DNA from: Ruminococcus sp. UBA4240
Lineage (GTDB): Bacteria > Bacillota > Clostridia > Oscillospirales > Ruminococcaceae
Length of the DNA: 64,000 nucleotides
Assembly: GCA_002395525.1 (NCBI GenBank)
Contig: DGXE01000005.1
Span: 50,233-114,232 of the forward strand
Direction of reading: 5' to 3'
Shown: positions 34,277-44,500 of the stretch, piece by piece
Numbering within the stretch: the first letter of the stretch is position 1
Layout: every line of letters starts with the position of its first letter
Position numbers and translations under genes: made by a program
Notes under the pieces: model-generated
What the model was told of the DNA's origin: nothing
Databases searched by the model: none
Seen by the model: only the letters and a program-made list of their open reading frames with translations

Positions 34277-35257
34277 TCATTCCTTTTTCCCGCTGAGATC
34301 CTGTGTGCGCACAAGCTCCCTTGTCTCCTCGGCTGAGGGCATTGCGGGTATGGCGCCCTTGCGGGAGGAGGTCAGGGCTCCGCAGGCATTGCCTAAAAGC
34401 GCCATTTCCCCCAGGTCTGTGCGGTCAAGCTCCTCAATGGGCTTGCCGATGGCGGCAAGCTTGTAGAGAAAGCCCCCCAGAAAGCTGTCCCCTGCCCCCA
34501 GGGTGTCAACTATCTTCACCTTGTAGGCGGGATATGTGTCTATTGTGCGGGGAGTGGCTACGATACAGCCCTTTGCCCCCTGTGTGATACAGGCTATCTT
34601 TATGCCGTAGGTAAACAGCTTTGCAATTGCTGCCACAAGGGTGGAGCACTCTGTCAGCAGCTGCAGCTCGTCCTCGGAGACCTTGACTATATCCACGTAT
34701 TTCAGCACACTGCGCATGGTGAGCACCGCCTGCTCCCTGTTTCTCCAGAGGGCGGGGCGCCAGTTGGGATCGTAGGACACGATCTTCTCCTTCACCTTTG
34801 CATATTCCACCGCATCCATGACCGCTGTCTTTGCAGGCTCGTCCGTAAGGCACAGGGAGCCGAAGTGGAGTATTTTGCACTCGTCTATCATGGCACGGTT
34901 CACCTCGCCGTAGCGGATATTGAGATCCGCCGACAGCTCCGGGGAACGGTAGAAGTCAAAGTGCCTCTCCCCGTCCTCGTCATTGGTGACAAATGCCATA
35001 GTGGTCATATAATTGGGATCCAGCACCAGTCCGGCGGTATCCACCCCGCACTGGCGCAGGACACTTTGCAGATAGAACCCGAAGGTGTCACGGCCTATCT
35101 TCCCGATAAAGCCGGTCTTTCCCCCCAGCTTTGCCGCCATGCACACCACATTTGCGGGCGCACCCCCGGCATTCTGCTTGTAGGCAGTCTCCCCCGTGTC
35201 CGTGGTAAAATGGGTAAAGTCCACCAGAAGCTCACCCATTGCAACTATATCAGGCAT
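34277..35257 (-). CDS. PfkB-family carbohydrate kinase, fructokinase-like
   Basis: 326 residues. PfkB motif 1 is seen as NAGGAPANVVCMAAKLGGKTGFIG split over residues 32-55, and motif 2 as DTLGAGDSFLGGFLYKL with the catalytic Asp near residue 258. Fits fructokinases or related sugar kinases using ATP; sugar not certain. Start 35257 has a GGGGGG ribosome site. Next to a GH3 glucosidase on the other strand, suggesting use of plant sugars. Confidence 0.88.
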   Translation of the reverse strand: MPDIVAMGELLVDFTHFTTDTGETAYKQNAGGAPANVVCMAAKLGGKTGFIGKIGRDTFGFYLQSVLRQCGVDTAGLVLDPNYMTTMAFVTNDEDGERHFDFYRSPELSADLNIRYGEVNRAMIDECKILHFGSLCLTDEPAKTAVMDAVEYAKVKEKIVSYDPNWRPALWRNREQAVLTMRSVLKYVDIVKVSEDELQLLTECSTLVAAIAKLFTYGIKIACITQGAKGCIVATPRTIDTYPAYKVKIVDTLGAGDSFLGGFLYKLAAIGKPIEELDRTDLGEMALLGNACGALTSSRKGAIPAMPSAEETRELVRTQDLSGKKE

Positions 35258-35270
35258 AAGAACCCCCCTA

Positions 35271-35362
35271 AAAGAAGCAAGATGCAAGAAGCAAGATAAC
35301 GGATAACTAACAGCTTGCTTTCCTCTGTTCATGCATAAGACCAGAAGCAAGATAACAGGATC
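35271..35362. repeat. Heptamer-repeat composite element, copy 5
   Basis: GAAGCAA/GATGCAA heptamers (35274-35296), AACAGCTTGCTTTCCTCTG core, then a further GAAGCAA GATAACA pair. Confidence 0.7.
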
Positions 35363-35377
35363 GGCTGCCTGTGCTGT

Positions 35378-35860
35378 TTAGTCCATTGTACTTGCCAGTA
35401 TCGCCCTCAGGATCACCGTAAAAAGCAGAATGTACACCGCCGCCGCCGCTGCGCCTGTGCCTGCTCCCCATAGCGCAAGATATGCCCTGCCGTGATGAGC
35501 AGGCTTCACCTTGGGGGCTGTGTAGGGCTTTGCAAAGGCAAAGAGCAGAGCATTTGCCCCCACAATAAGGAGAAAGGCGGCAATGGGTATATACACCGCT
35601 GTGTACAGGAATATGGAATATGTATACACAAGCCCCACAAGCAGCAGCACATTAGTTATCACCATGGGGACAAGAGGTATATCGCAGGCTGTAATGCGTG
35701 ATACCAGCGCATTGAGAGGTATCACGACCGCAAGGGCAAGAAGTATGAGCAGTATATTGCTCCCCGCATTGGATGCAAGAAACAGGGAATACGCCGCAAA
35801 GGGCGCACTCAGCGCAAATACGGTCCACACCAGGGCGGCTATGCCGCACGCAAGGGACAT
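35378..35860 (-). CDS. Small hypothetical membrane protein
   Basis: 160 residues with five hydrophobic segments covering most of the chain. No family recognised and no charged motif stands out. The GGGGAGG touches the ATG, so the real start could be a little further in. Flanked by heptamer repeats on both sides. Confidence 0.5.
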   Translation of the reverse strand: MSLACGIAALVWTVFALSAPFAAYSLFLASNAGSNILLILLALAVVIPLNALVSRITACDIPLVPMVITNVLLLVGLVYTYSIFLYTAVYIPIAAFLLIVGANALLFAFAKPYTAPKVKPAHHGRAYLALWGAGTGAAAAAVYILLFTVILRAILASTMD

Positions 35861-35906
35861 CCTCCCCTTGGCTTTTAGCGAAACAGGTCTTATAATAACA
35901 CCGCCC

Positions 35907-35990
35907 TTAGAGGTTAGAGATCAGAGGTTAGAAATCAGATATGCTGTATTGCGTGACCTGCATACCATAGGTCAGAGGTTGGAAGTAACG
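35907..35990. repeat. Heptamer-repeat composite element, copy 6
   Basis: GAGGTTA/GAGATCA/GAAATCA heptamers (35909-35940), a core, then GGTCAGA/GGTTGGA heptamers (35970-35988). Confidence 0.65.
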
Positions 35991-36122
35991 AAAAGCTGAT
36001 AGCCAAACACATCGGGAAAAGCAACCAATGCTGTTCATTACATACTTTACTTAGTACAGTGTATCACATTATTTTTAAATTGTCAAATCGATCCGGCGGA
36101 AAACTGCCGGAAAGGAGCTATC

Positions 36123-38849
36123 ATGGAACTTAACTGGAATGAATACCGCAGAACTGCCCGTGAGGTCATCGCAGAGGGAATAGTTATGCTTGAAAACAAC
36201 GGCGCCCTCCCTCTGAAGGAGGGGGAAAGGGTGGCTGTGTTCGGCCGTATGCAGCTGCATTATTACAAGAGCGGCACAGGCTCCGGGGGCAATGTTCACG
36301 CCTATAAGGTCTACGGCATAACAGACGGCCTTTTGGAGCAGGGGAAGGTGTGCGTTGATGAAAAGCTCCTTGACACCTACCGCAGGTGGGACGAGGAGAA
36401 CCCTGTCATAATGGCATCGGGCTGGGGCGGCGAGCCCTGGTCACAGGCGGAAATGCCCCTTTCCGACGACACAGCCGCAGATGCCGCATCCCGCTGTGAG
36501 AGCGCACTGTGCATCATTGCCCGCACCGCAGGGGAGGAGCAGGAAAACGCAAAGGAGCGGGGCTCCTGGTATCTCACCGAGGGTGAGGAGCAGATGCTTG
36601 CCGTGGTCAGAGCCCACTTTAAGAAAATGACCGTGCTGCTGAACGTGGGCAATATCATCGACATGGGCTTTGTAAAAAAATACTCCCCGGATGCGGTGCT
36701 GTACGTATGGCACGGGGGCATGGAGGGCGGCCTTGGCACCGCTGATGTGCTGACTGGCGTATCCCCCTCGGGTAAGCTGCCGGACACTATCCCCGTCACC
36801 ATTGAGGATCACCCCGCCGACAGCTGCTTCTACGGTGATGACTTTGACATCTACAAAGAGGATATATATGTAGGCTACCGCTATTTCGAGACATTTGCCC
36901 CGGACAAGGCACTCTATCCCTTCGGCTACGGGAAAAGCTACTCTGCCTTTGACCTGCGTAACCCGAGGGTGACATTTGATGATAAGGGCGCATCCGCACA
37001 GATAAGCGTGGTAAACACAGGGAATGTCCCCGCAAAGGAAGTGGTGCAGTTCTACATCTCTCCCCCCTGCGGAGTGCTGGGGAACCCTGCCCGCCGTCTT
37101 GCGGCATTTGAAAAGACACAACTGCTTTCCCCCGGTGAAGAGCAGATCATATCCGCATACATCCCCCGTGAAGAAATGGCATCCTTTGATGACAGCGGCA
37201 AAACAGGCTTTACCGACTCGTGGGTGATGGAAAAGGGCACCTACACCCTTTGCATCGGCACGGATGTGCGCAGTGCCAAGCCCCGGGGGGAATACACCCT
37301 TGACGAAACGCTCCTTATCCGCCGTGAAAGCGAAGCCCTTGCCCCTGTGATCCCCTTTGAGCGTATGTATTCCGACAAGGGCAGGCTTTCATATGAGCCT
37401 GTGCCTGTGCTGAACATCTCCGAGGAGAAGCGCCGTGAGGAAAACATCCCCGCATCCATGCCCATAACAGGGGACAAAGGGGTAAAGCTCTCCGATGTCA
37501 GACAGGGCAGCGCCACCATGGATGACTTTGTGGCACAGCTTGACGAAAATGCACTCTGTCAGCTTGTCCGTGGGGAGGGGATGTGCTCCCCCAAGGTGAC
37601 AGCAGGCACCGCCTCCGCATTCGGCGGGCTTTCGGATGAGCTTACACATTACGGCATACCTGCCGCCTGCACGGCGGACGGCCCCTCCGGGCTGCGCTTT
37701 GACAGCGGGGCACAGGCATTCTCCATGCCACAGGCTGCACTCCAGGCTGCCACCTTCAACAAGGAGCTTGTAGAAAAGCTCTACTCCTTCACAGGGCTGG
37801 AGCTTGCGGCAAACAAGGTGGAGAGCCTGCTGGGACCCGGCATGAACATTCACCGCCACCCTCTTTGCGGCCGCAATTTTGAATACTTCTCCGAGGATCC
37901 GGTGCTCACAGGTGAAATGGCAGCGGCACAGCTTAAGGGTCTGCACCGCTGGGGCGTGACAGGCACCATAAAGCACTTCTGCGCCAACAATCAGGAGCAT
38001 CACCGCCACACCCTTGACAGCATCGTATCAAAGAGAGCACTCAGGGAGATATACCTTAAAGGCTTTGAATATGCGGTGAAGAAAGGGGGCGCAAAGTCCG
38101 TCATGACCACCTACGGGCGGGTAAACGGACTGTACACCGCCGGGAACTACGACCTTATCACCACCATACTCCGCAGGGAATGGGGCTTTGAAGGCATAGT
38201 CATGACCGACTGGTGGGCTGACATAAACAGGCGGGGGCAGGACACCCACGGCACGGACGACCTTGCAGCCATGGTGCGTGCAGGGGGGGATGTGTACATG
38301 GTGACAGGCAATGCCGCCACAAACCGTGACACCCTTGCAGACAGCCTTGCATCGGGATACCTTACACTGGGTGAGCTGCAGAACAGTGCAAAGCGGCTGT
38401 GCACCTTCATCATGGGATCCCACGCCATGGAAAGGGCAATGGGCACGGCGGAAGCCTTCACCATAGCGAACCGTCCCGAAAACAATGAAACAGCCCCGGA
38501 AGATATCCCCGTATACGAGCTTGGGGATCATCTGTGCATCACGCCGGACCTGAAGCCCGCCGCAGGCAGCACCCACTACATCAACGTTGACATAGGGGAC
38601 AGCCCTGTGAGAAAGCACACCATGAGCATTACCGCCGTTGCGGAGGGCGGTCCTCTGGCGCAGGTGCCCCTCACCTTCTACTACCTCAACTCCCCCTGCC
38701 ACACCTTTGTGTGGAACGGCACAGACGGGAAAGAGGTGACCATGACGGCAGACTTCTACATCTTCTCACGCTTCAGCATAATCAAATTCTATTTCGCCTC
38801 GGCGGGACTTGACATAAAGAAGATCGAGATATACCCCGCAGAGGAGTGA
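36123..38849 (+). CDS. GH3 beta-glucosidase with permuted domains
   Basis: 908 residues and no signal peptide, so intracellular. The domain order is reversed from the usual GH3: the alpha/beta sandwich (GH3_C) comes first (IVMLENNGALPLKEGERVAVFG, residues ~20-290), then a fibronectin-III-like domain (~300-420), then the TIM-barrel with the nucleophile Asp in GIVMTDWWAD near residue 697 and KHFCANNQEHHRHT. The same permutation is known in Ruminococcus albus and Kluyveromyces beta-glucosidases. Splits cello-oligosaccharides or related beta-glucosides from the non-reducing end. An AAAGGAG site precedes the ATG. Confidence 0.93.
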   Translation: MELNWNEYRRTAREVIAEGIVMLENNGALPLKEGERVAVFGRMQLHYYKSGTGSGGNVHAYKVYGITDGLLEQGKVCVDEKLLDTYRRWDEENPVIMASGWGGEPWSQAEMPLSDDTAADAASRCESALCIIARTAGEEQENAKERGSWYLTEGEEQMLAVVRAHFKKMTVLLNVGNIIDMGFVKKYSPDAVLYVWHGGMEGGLGTADVLTGVSPSGKLPDTIPVTIEDHPADSCFYGDDFDIYKEDIYVGYRYFETFAPDKALYPFGYGKSYSAFDLRNPRVTFDDKGASAQISVVNTGNVPAKEVVQFYISPPCGVLGNPARRLAAFEKTQLLSPGEEQIISAYIPREEMASFDDSGKTGFTDSWVMEKGTYTLCIGTDVRSAKPRGEYTLDETLLIRRESEALAPVIPFERMYSDKGRLSYEPVPVLNISEEKRREENIPASMPITGDKGVKLSDVRQGSATMDDFVAQLDENALCQLVRGEGMCSPKVTAGTASAFGGLSDELTHYGIPAACTADGPSGLRFDSGAQAFSMPQAALQAATFNKELVEKLYSFTGLELAANKVESLLGPGMNIHRHPLCGRNFEYFSEDPVLTGEMAAAQLKGLHRWGVTGTIKHFCANNQEHHRHTLDSIVSKRALREIYLKGFEYAVKKGGAKSVMTTYGRVNGLYTAGNYDLITTILRREWGFEGIVMTDWWADINRRGQDTHGTDDLAAMVRAGGDVYMVTGNAATNRDTLADSLASGYLTLGELQNSAKRLCTFIMGSHAMERAMGTAEAFTIANRPENNETAPEDIPVYELGDHLCITPDLKPAAGSTHYINVDIGDSPVRKHTMSITAVAEGGPLAQVPLTFYYLNSPCHTFVWNGTDGKEVTMTADFYIFSRFSIIKFYFASAGLDIKKIEIYPAEE

Positions 38850-39013
38850 AGAATGAATAATGATGTAATGAATATGAACCGTTCTGACGGGGAATTGACA
38901 GCTTGATTTCCTCTTTGTCGGCAGTAATTTGAGTGTGGAGAGTGAAGTGTGGAGCTGCCGCACGTAAATGCTCGCACTCCCAAACGAAACTATTACCTAT
39001 TACTTATTACTTG
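38848..39013. repeat. Heptamer-repeat composite element, copy 7
   Basis: GAATGAA-type heptamers (38849-38877), core TTGACAGCTTGATTTCCTCTTT, GAGTGTG/GAGAGTG heptamers (38931-38955), then CTATTAC/TTATTAC heptamers (38990-39010). Confidence 0.75.
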
Positions 39014-39026
39014 ATCAGGTGGTATT

Positions 39027-39716
39027 ATGGCATCTAAAGTAAACAGCATAGAGGAGCTTCTCAACAAGGCCGATGCGGCAGGAATGCCCCTTGAAAAAAT
39101 GCGCTTTTTCATAGGAAAGGACTGCAGGGAGCCCAAGTGCTTCGGGGTCTATTATGACATGGATTCAGAGGAATGGATCGTCTACAAGAACAAGTCCGAC
39201 GGCTCCCGGGCAGTGCGCTACCACGGCCCCGATGAGGCATTTGCCGCACAGGAGATATGGGACAAGATATGCGCCGAGGTGGATCTGCGCCGTGACAAGC
39301 TCCCCCGCAAAGACGGCTCCGGAAGTGTGACCCGCAGCGGTAACAGGGGCGGTGTGCTCGGCGCAGTCAGACAGTACGCCCCCTTCATCATCTTCATTGT
39401 GGTCTTTATCATCGTGATGATACTGGGCCGGAACAAGAACAAAACAGGCTACTACAAGCGGGGTGAGGATGTCTACTACTGCCAGAACGACTCCTGGTAC
39501 TACCTTGACGATGCAGCGGGCTGGCTTGCCTATTCCGGCTCCTACGACGACTGGGACGACTACTATTACGGCGATTCCTACTACTTCTCCGACTCCTCCG
39601 ACAGCTTTGAGAATTCCGGATATTACAACGACAGCAGCTCCGATGACGATGACTACGATTCCTACGACTACGACAGCTGGGACGCAGGGGACAGCGACTG
39701 GGACAGCGACTGGTAA
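39027..39716 (+). CDS. Single-pass membrane protein with Asp/Ser/Tyr-rich tail
   Basis: 229 residues: an N-terminal soluble region of ~115 residues (MRFFIGKDCREPKCFGVYYD), one membrane helix (FIIFIVVFIIVMILG, residues ~124-138), then an outer stretch with WYYLDDAAGWLAY and a ~65-residue tail dominated by Asp, Ser and Tyr. Tail composition is extreme. The orientation and function are unknown; the tail resembles metal-binding or surface-exposed low-complexity segments. Confidence 0.65.
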   Translation: MASKVNSIEELLNKADAAGMPLEKMRFFIGKDCREPKCFGVYYDMDSEEWIVYKNKSDGSRAVRYHGPDEAFAAQEIWDKICAEVDLRRDKLPRKDGSGSVTRSGNRGGVLGAVRQYAPFIIFIVVFIIVMILGRNKNKTGYYKRGEDVYYCQNDSWYYLDDAAGWLAYSGSYDDWDDYYYGDSYYFSDSSDSFENSGYYNDSSSDDDDYDSYDYDSWDAGDSDWDSDW

Positions 39717-39777
39717 ATAAGATCTATAATGGGCGGTTTTCCTGTATCCCGGTCACCTATCCCCTATTCACCGAGTT

Positions 39778-39794
39778 ATTACAAAACGGTAACA
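39778..39794 (-). promoter_or_regulatory. WalR-like box upstream of murA
   Basis: TGTTAC-CGTTT-TGTAAT on the minus strand, a full match to TGTWAH-N5-TGTWAH. It lies about 140 bases before the extended -10 element of murA. Confidence 0.5.
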
Positions 39795-39926
39795 ATTATT
39801 AATGAATTTGTAGCAATTATACAGGAAATTCTTCCCGGTTTGGATAATATGTCATGTGAAAATCGCAGAGGAAGCCAAAAGTCGTAAAAATTACACAATG
39901 AAAAACCCTTTAATTTTCCGGCGGAA

Positions 39927-39937
39927 TGTGATATAAT
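39927..39937 (+). promoter_or_regulatory. Extended -10 promoter of murA
   Basis: TGTGATATAAT with the hexamer at 39932-39937; TTTAAT is the only -35 candidate. The remaining 320-base gap between 39717 and 40037 has no gene. Confidence 0.55.
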
Positions 39938-40037
39938 TATTCGGTGCAAATAGGAAAGGTCTTTGAAAAAAGCAGGGATGCGGGAATGAGAAAGATATAC
40001 CTCCCTGATGCCCCTGTTTTGCGAAAGAGGAGATAAT

Positions 40038-41330
40038 TTGGATAAGTTTATCATAAAGGGCGGCAGGCGGCTGATGGGGGAGGTCACCATAAGCGGCGCA
40101 AAGAACGCTGTGGTTGCTATCATACCCGCTGTCATACTGGCGGACAGCCCCTGTGTGCTTGAAAATATCCCTGAAATAAGCGATGTTTCCATCTCACTGC
40201 GCATACTCTACGAGATGGGCGCAAAGGTGGAAAATCTCGGGGGCGGCACCTACCGCATTGATGCCACCGGCATAAAGGAGCCTGTGGTGCCCTATGAGCT
40301 GGCACGGCACATGAGGGCTTCCTACTACTTCCTGGGCACCCTGCTGGGCAAATTCGGCAGGGCAAGGGTGGCAATGCCCGGGGGCTGCTATCTGGGGGAT
40401 CGCCCCATAGACCAGCATCTGAAGGCATTCTCCTGCCTTGGGGCAGAGTGCAGCCTTGAAAACGGCATGGTGGACATACACGCCGATATGCTCACAGGCG
40501 CACAGATATACTTTGACAAGATAACCGTGGGCGGCACCATAAACGCCATACTTGCAGCCGTTAGGGCTGTGGGCATGACCGTCATCGAAAATGCCGCAAA
40601 GGAGCCCCACATCGTTGACCTGGCTAACTTCCTCAACTCCATGGGGGCAAACATCATGGGTGCGGGCACCGATGTTATAAAGATAAGGGGCGTTCGCTCC
40701 CTGAAGGGCACCAACTACGCCATCATCCCCGACCAGATCGAGGCGGGCACCTACATGGTGGCTGCTGCTGCCACCCGCGGCAACGTACTGGTGAAGAACG
40801 TCATCCCCAAGCACCTTGAATCCATTACCGCAAAGCTGTTGAAGATAGGCGTGAATGTGGAGGAATTTGATGAGAGCGTGCGCATCTCCGTGGACGGTCC
40901 TCTGGTAAAGACCTCCATCAAGACCATGCCTCACCCCGGCTTCCCCACGGATATGCAGCCCCAGTTCTCCACTCTGCTGTGTCTGGCAGAGGGTACCAGC
41001 ATAGTGACGGAGGACATATTCAACAACCGCTTCCGCTATGTGGACGAGCTTCGCCGCATGGGTGCGGACATCTCCGTTGAGGGGAGAGTTGCAGTCATCG
41101 AGGGGGTTGGCAGGCTCATGGGAGCCCCCGTCACCGCTCCGGATCTGCGGGCGGGCGCAGCCTTGGTCATTGCAGGCCTTGCCGCTACGGGCATAACCGA
41201 GATAGACGACATATACCACATCGAGCGTGGATATGAGAACATAGAGCAGAAGCTGAGGGCATTAGGCGCAGACATAGAGCGCCGCAGCGTTCCCGGCACC
41301 ACCGCCCGCAAGCGCCCCGTACAGGCATGA
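40038..41330 (+). CDS. murA: UDP-GlcNAc 1-carboxyvinyltransferase
   Basis: 430 residues. EPSP-synthase-fold enzyme that starts peptidoglycan synthesis by transferring enolpyruvyl to UDP-GlcNAc. Seen: KNAVVAIIPAVILAD with the catalytic Lys22-type residue, the active-site Cys in MPGGCYLGDRPID near residue 117 (the residue attacked by fosfomycin), and the GFPTDMQPQFSTL substrate block. Start is a TTG at 40038, with AGAGGAGA ahead; an upstream ATG in frame has no ribosome site. Solitary, with a terminator behind. Confidence 0.95.
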   Translation: MDKFIIKGGRRLMGEVTISGAKNAVVAIIPAVILADSPCVLENIPEISDVSISLRILYEMGAKVENLGGGTYRIDATGIKEPVVPYELARHMRASYYFLGTLLGKFGRARVAMPGGCYLGDRPIDQHLKAFSCLGAECSLENGMVDIHADMLTGAQIYFDKITVGGTINAILAAVRAVGMTVIENAAKEPHIVDLANFLNSMGANIMGAGTDVIKIRGVRSLKGTNYAIIPDQIEAGTYMVAAAATRGNVLVKNVIPKHLESITAKLLKIGVNVEEFDESVRISVDGPLVKTSIKTMPHPGFPTDMQPQFSTLLCLAEGTSIVTEDIFNNRFRYVDELRRMGADISVEGRVAVIEGVGRLMGAPVTAPDLRAGAALVIAGLAATGITEIDDIYHIERGYENIEQKLRALGADIERRSVPGTTARKRPVQA

Positions 41331-41340
41331 CATAAAGCAA

Positions 41341-41367
41341 GGCACCGCCGAAAAGCGGTGCCTTTTT
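41341..41367 (+). terminator. Terminator of murA
   Basis: Stem GGCACCGC/GCGGTGCC, six-base loop, TTTTT. Confidence 0.93.
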
Positions 41368-41416
41368 GCATACAGAGGGCGGGCAGCAATGCTGCCCGCC
41401 GATAATGCTATATTCT

Positions 41417-41536
41417 TTACACAGATGGCGGCATTTTTATCACTTCATCACTTTCTAATGTGCTTGCGGTGATAACATCCAGCTTTCCAAAATATACTAT
41501 CTCCGTTTCCGGTGCGATATATTCTATCTTTTCCAT
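41417..41536 (-). CDS. 39-residue peptide gene downstream of the LRR protein
   Basis: MEKIEYIAPETEIVYFG... then DVITAS and ending KMPPSV. GAGGTGAG stands before the ATG at good spacing, and the gene starts 12 bases after the LRR gene stop, so both are on one transcript. The pattern 'Y-x-x-P-x-x-E-(V/I)-x-x-F/Y...DVITxS' is one I associate with small, often unannotated peptides of gut Firmicutes and Bacteroides, some of which look like leader peptides of modified peptides. No modifying enzyme is near. Function unknown. Confidence 0.6.
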   Translation of the reverse strand: MEKIEYIAPETEIVYFGKLDVITASTLESDEVIKMPPSV

Positions 41537-41548
41537 ATTCTCACCTCT

Positions 41549-44500
41549 TTATGAATTGGGGCTTGCAGCCTCGGCATACTGATACAGCGCCTTTACGACA
41601 TTCTGCAGTTTCACATTGTCAGAACCGCCATTTAACACATTGTAGCAGTAGGTCATGGCATTGTAGGTCACACTGCCGCCGGTGAAGGTCAGGGTGAAGT
41701 TATTTTCAAGCTCCTCCGCCTTTATGCCCCTGATACGGGCTACCACATAGCTTCCGTTCTTTTCGGTCTTGACTTCCTTATCCCCGCAGGCAAACGTTGT
41801 ATTGTCAGGCAGTCCTGTGAAGTAGAGGGAAAGTGTTGTCTCGGACTTCAGCGAAAGTGTCGCACCCTCAAAGGTCACACCGTCGGAGAGAGATGCATTG
41901 CCGTTATACTTGAATGTATTGGGAATGGTAACATCTACCACGCTCTCGGATGCTTCAAATGCTGTGCCTTCATTGAAGTATTTCTGTGCGTATGCACCGT
42001 AGTTCAGCATGGCCTTGACAAGCGGCGCTGCCTTTGCATATTCTGCATTGCCCTGTGTATGGGAGAGCAGATAGTCCGCATAGGCCTTGACGGAGTATTT
42101 GTATTCTGTACCTGCATTGTCGCCGTCAACGAGTTGTGCGGTGATTGTCGATGCCATATCCTTTGCGGAGATGCTGCACTTGAACTTGTAGTAGGTCTTG
42201 CTGCCGATAACGACCTTGTTGCTGTCCTTTGCGACAACGTCTTTGACAAGGAGGGTCTGGGTTTCGGTCTTTTTACCGTTGGGGACGGTGAATACCATTT
42301 TTGCGGTGTCGCTCGTAAGGAGGGCATTTTCCAGTTCAACGAAGAAGTTTACACCGATACTGCCGTCAAGGGTGATCGAGTGACCGTAGAGGTGCTCGCC
42401 CAGCCCCATATCAACTGCATCAAGATCGCCAGCGAATGTTACGTTCACGCTGCTGCCGAACTTTTCATTATACTTGCCAAGATACTCCTCACGAACGTGG
42501 CAGACGGTGGTATGTTCCGGTGTCTTTATGAAATCATCACAGCCGTTCTCGTTCCATGTCAGTTTATCAGGGTCAGCATAGCAGTAAACATCTGTGATAC
42601 CTGTGCAGCCATAGAACGCATCAGCACCTATGCTTTCAACGCTGTCGGGTATCGTTATTGATTCAAGGCTTGTGCAATTATAAAACACATAATCGCCTAT
42701 GCTTGTAACGCTGTCAGGTATCGTAATTGATGTAAGGCTTTCGCAGCTGGAGAACGCATATCCACCTATACTTTTAACGCCGTCGGGTATCGTGACCGAT
42801 TTCAGGCTTGTGCAATGATAAAACACACATTCGCCTATGCTTGTAACGCTGTCAGGTATCGTTATTGATGTAAGTTTGCAGCTATGGAACGCATAATTGC
42901 CTATGCTTGTAATACCGTTTTCGATCTCAACAGAGGTGATCTTGTCTGCATAGTTATACCACGGCGAGGTTACAACGTCGTTCTCATCTTCATAATTATA
43001 CATAGCCCCCGTGCCGCTTATAGTCAGCTTGCCGGTTTCGGAGTCAAAGCTCCAGAAGGCATTTTCTCCGCACTTGTCCGTTGCCTCTGCCTTGAATGTA
43101 ACGTTTACATCGCCGAAATTTTCCTCATAAGTCTCAAGATACTCCTTAGGAACGTAGCAGACGGTGGTGTGTGGCGGTGTCTCTATGAAATCATCACAGT
43201 AGCTATCTTTCCATGTCAGGTTTGCAGGGTTAGCATAGCAGTAAACATCAGTGATCATGCAGTTAAAGAACGCATCTTCGCCTATGCTTGTAACGCTGAC
43301 GGGTATCGTTATTGATTCAAGGCTTGTGCAATTATAAAACACACATTCGCCTATGCTTGTAACGCTGTCAGGTATCGTTATTGATGTAAGTTTGCTGCAA
43401 TTATAAAACGCATAATTGCCTATGCTTGTAACGCTGTCAGGTATTTTTATTGATGTCAGGCTTGTGCAATCAGAGAACGCCCAATTGCCTATGCTTATAA
43501 CGCTGTCGGATATCGTGACCGATGTTAAAGCTGCACATCCATCAAACGCACTCTGACCTATGCTTGTAACTCTGTCGGGTATCTCTATTGATGTAAGACC
43601 TGTGCAGGATTCGAACGCACTCTGACCTATGCTTGTAACGCTGTCGGATATCGTGACCAATGTTAAAGCTGCACATCCATCAAACGCACTATTGCCGATA
43701 GAAGTGACACCGTTTTCAATCACAACAGAGGTGATATTGTCTTTATAGTCATACCACGGACGAGTGCCATACTCAAAATCATTCATCGTCCCCGTGCCGC
43801 TTATAGTCAGCTTGCCGGTTTTGGAGTCAAAGCACCAATAGGCATGGTCGCCGCACTTGTCCATTGCCTCTGCCTTGAATGTGACGTTTACATCGCTGAA
43901 CGTTTCTGAAGTGTAAGTATCAAGATACTCCTTAGGAACGTAGCAGACGGTGGTATGTGGCGGTGTCTCTATGAAATCATCACAGTAGCTATCTTTCCAT
44001 GTCAGGTTTGCAGGGTTAGCATAGCAGTAAACATCTTTGATACCTGTGCAGCCATAGAACGCCTCTTCGCCTATGCTTGTAACGCTGACGGGTATCGTGA
44101 TTGATGTAAGGCTTTCGCAGCCAGAGAACGCCTTTTCGCCTATGCTTGTAACGCTGTCAGGTATCGTGATTGATGTAAGGCTTTCGCAGCCAGAGAACGC
44201 CTCTTCGCCTATGCTTTCAACGCTGTCAGGTATCGTTATTGATGTAAGTTTGCTGCAATTACAAAACACATAATTGCCTATGCTTGTAACGCTGTCAGGT
44301 ATTTTTATTGATGTCAGGCTTGTGCAATCAGAGAACGCAGAATTGCCTATGCTTGTAACGTTTTTGGACATCTTTACTGATGTCAGGTTTGTGCAATAAG
44401 AGAACGCCAAATCGCCTATGCTTGTAACACTGTCAGGTATCGTTATTGATGTAAGGCTTATGCAATTATAGAACGCCTTTTCGCCTATGCTTGTAACGCT

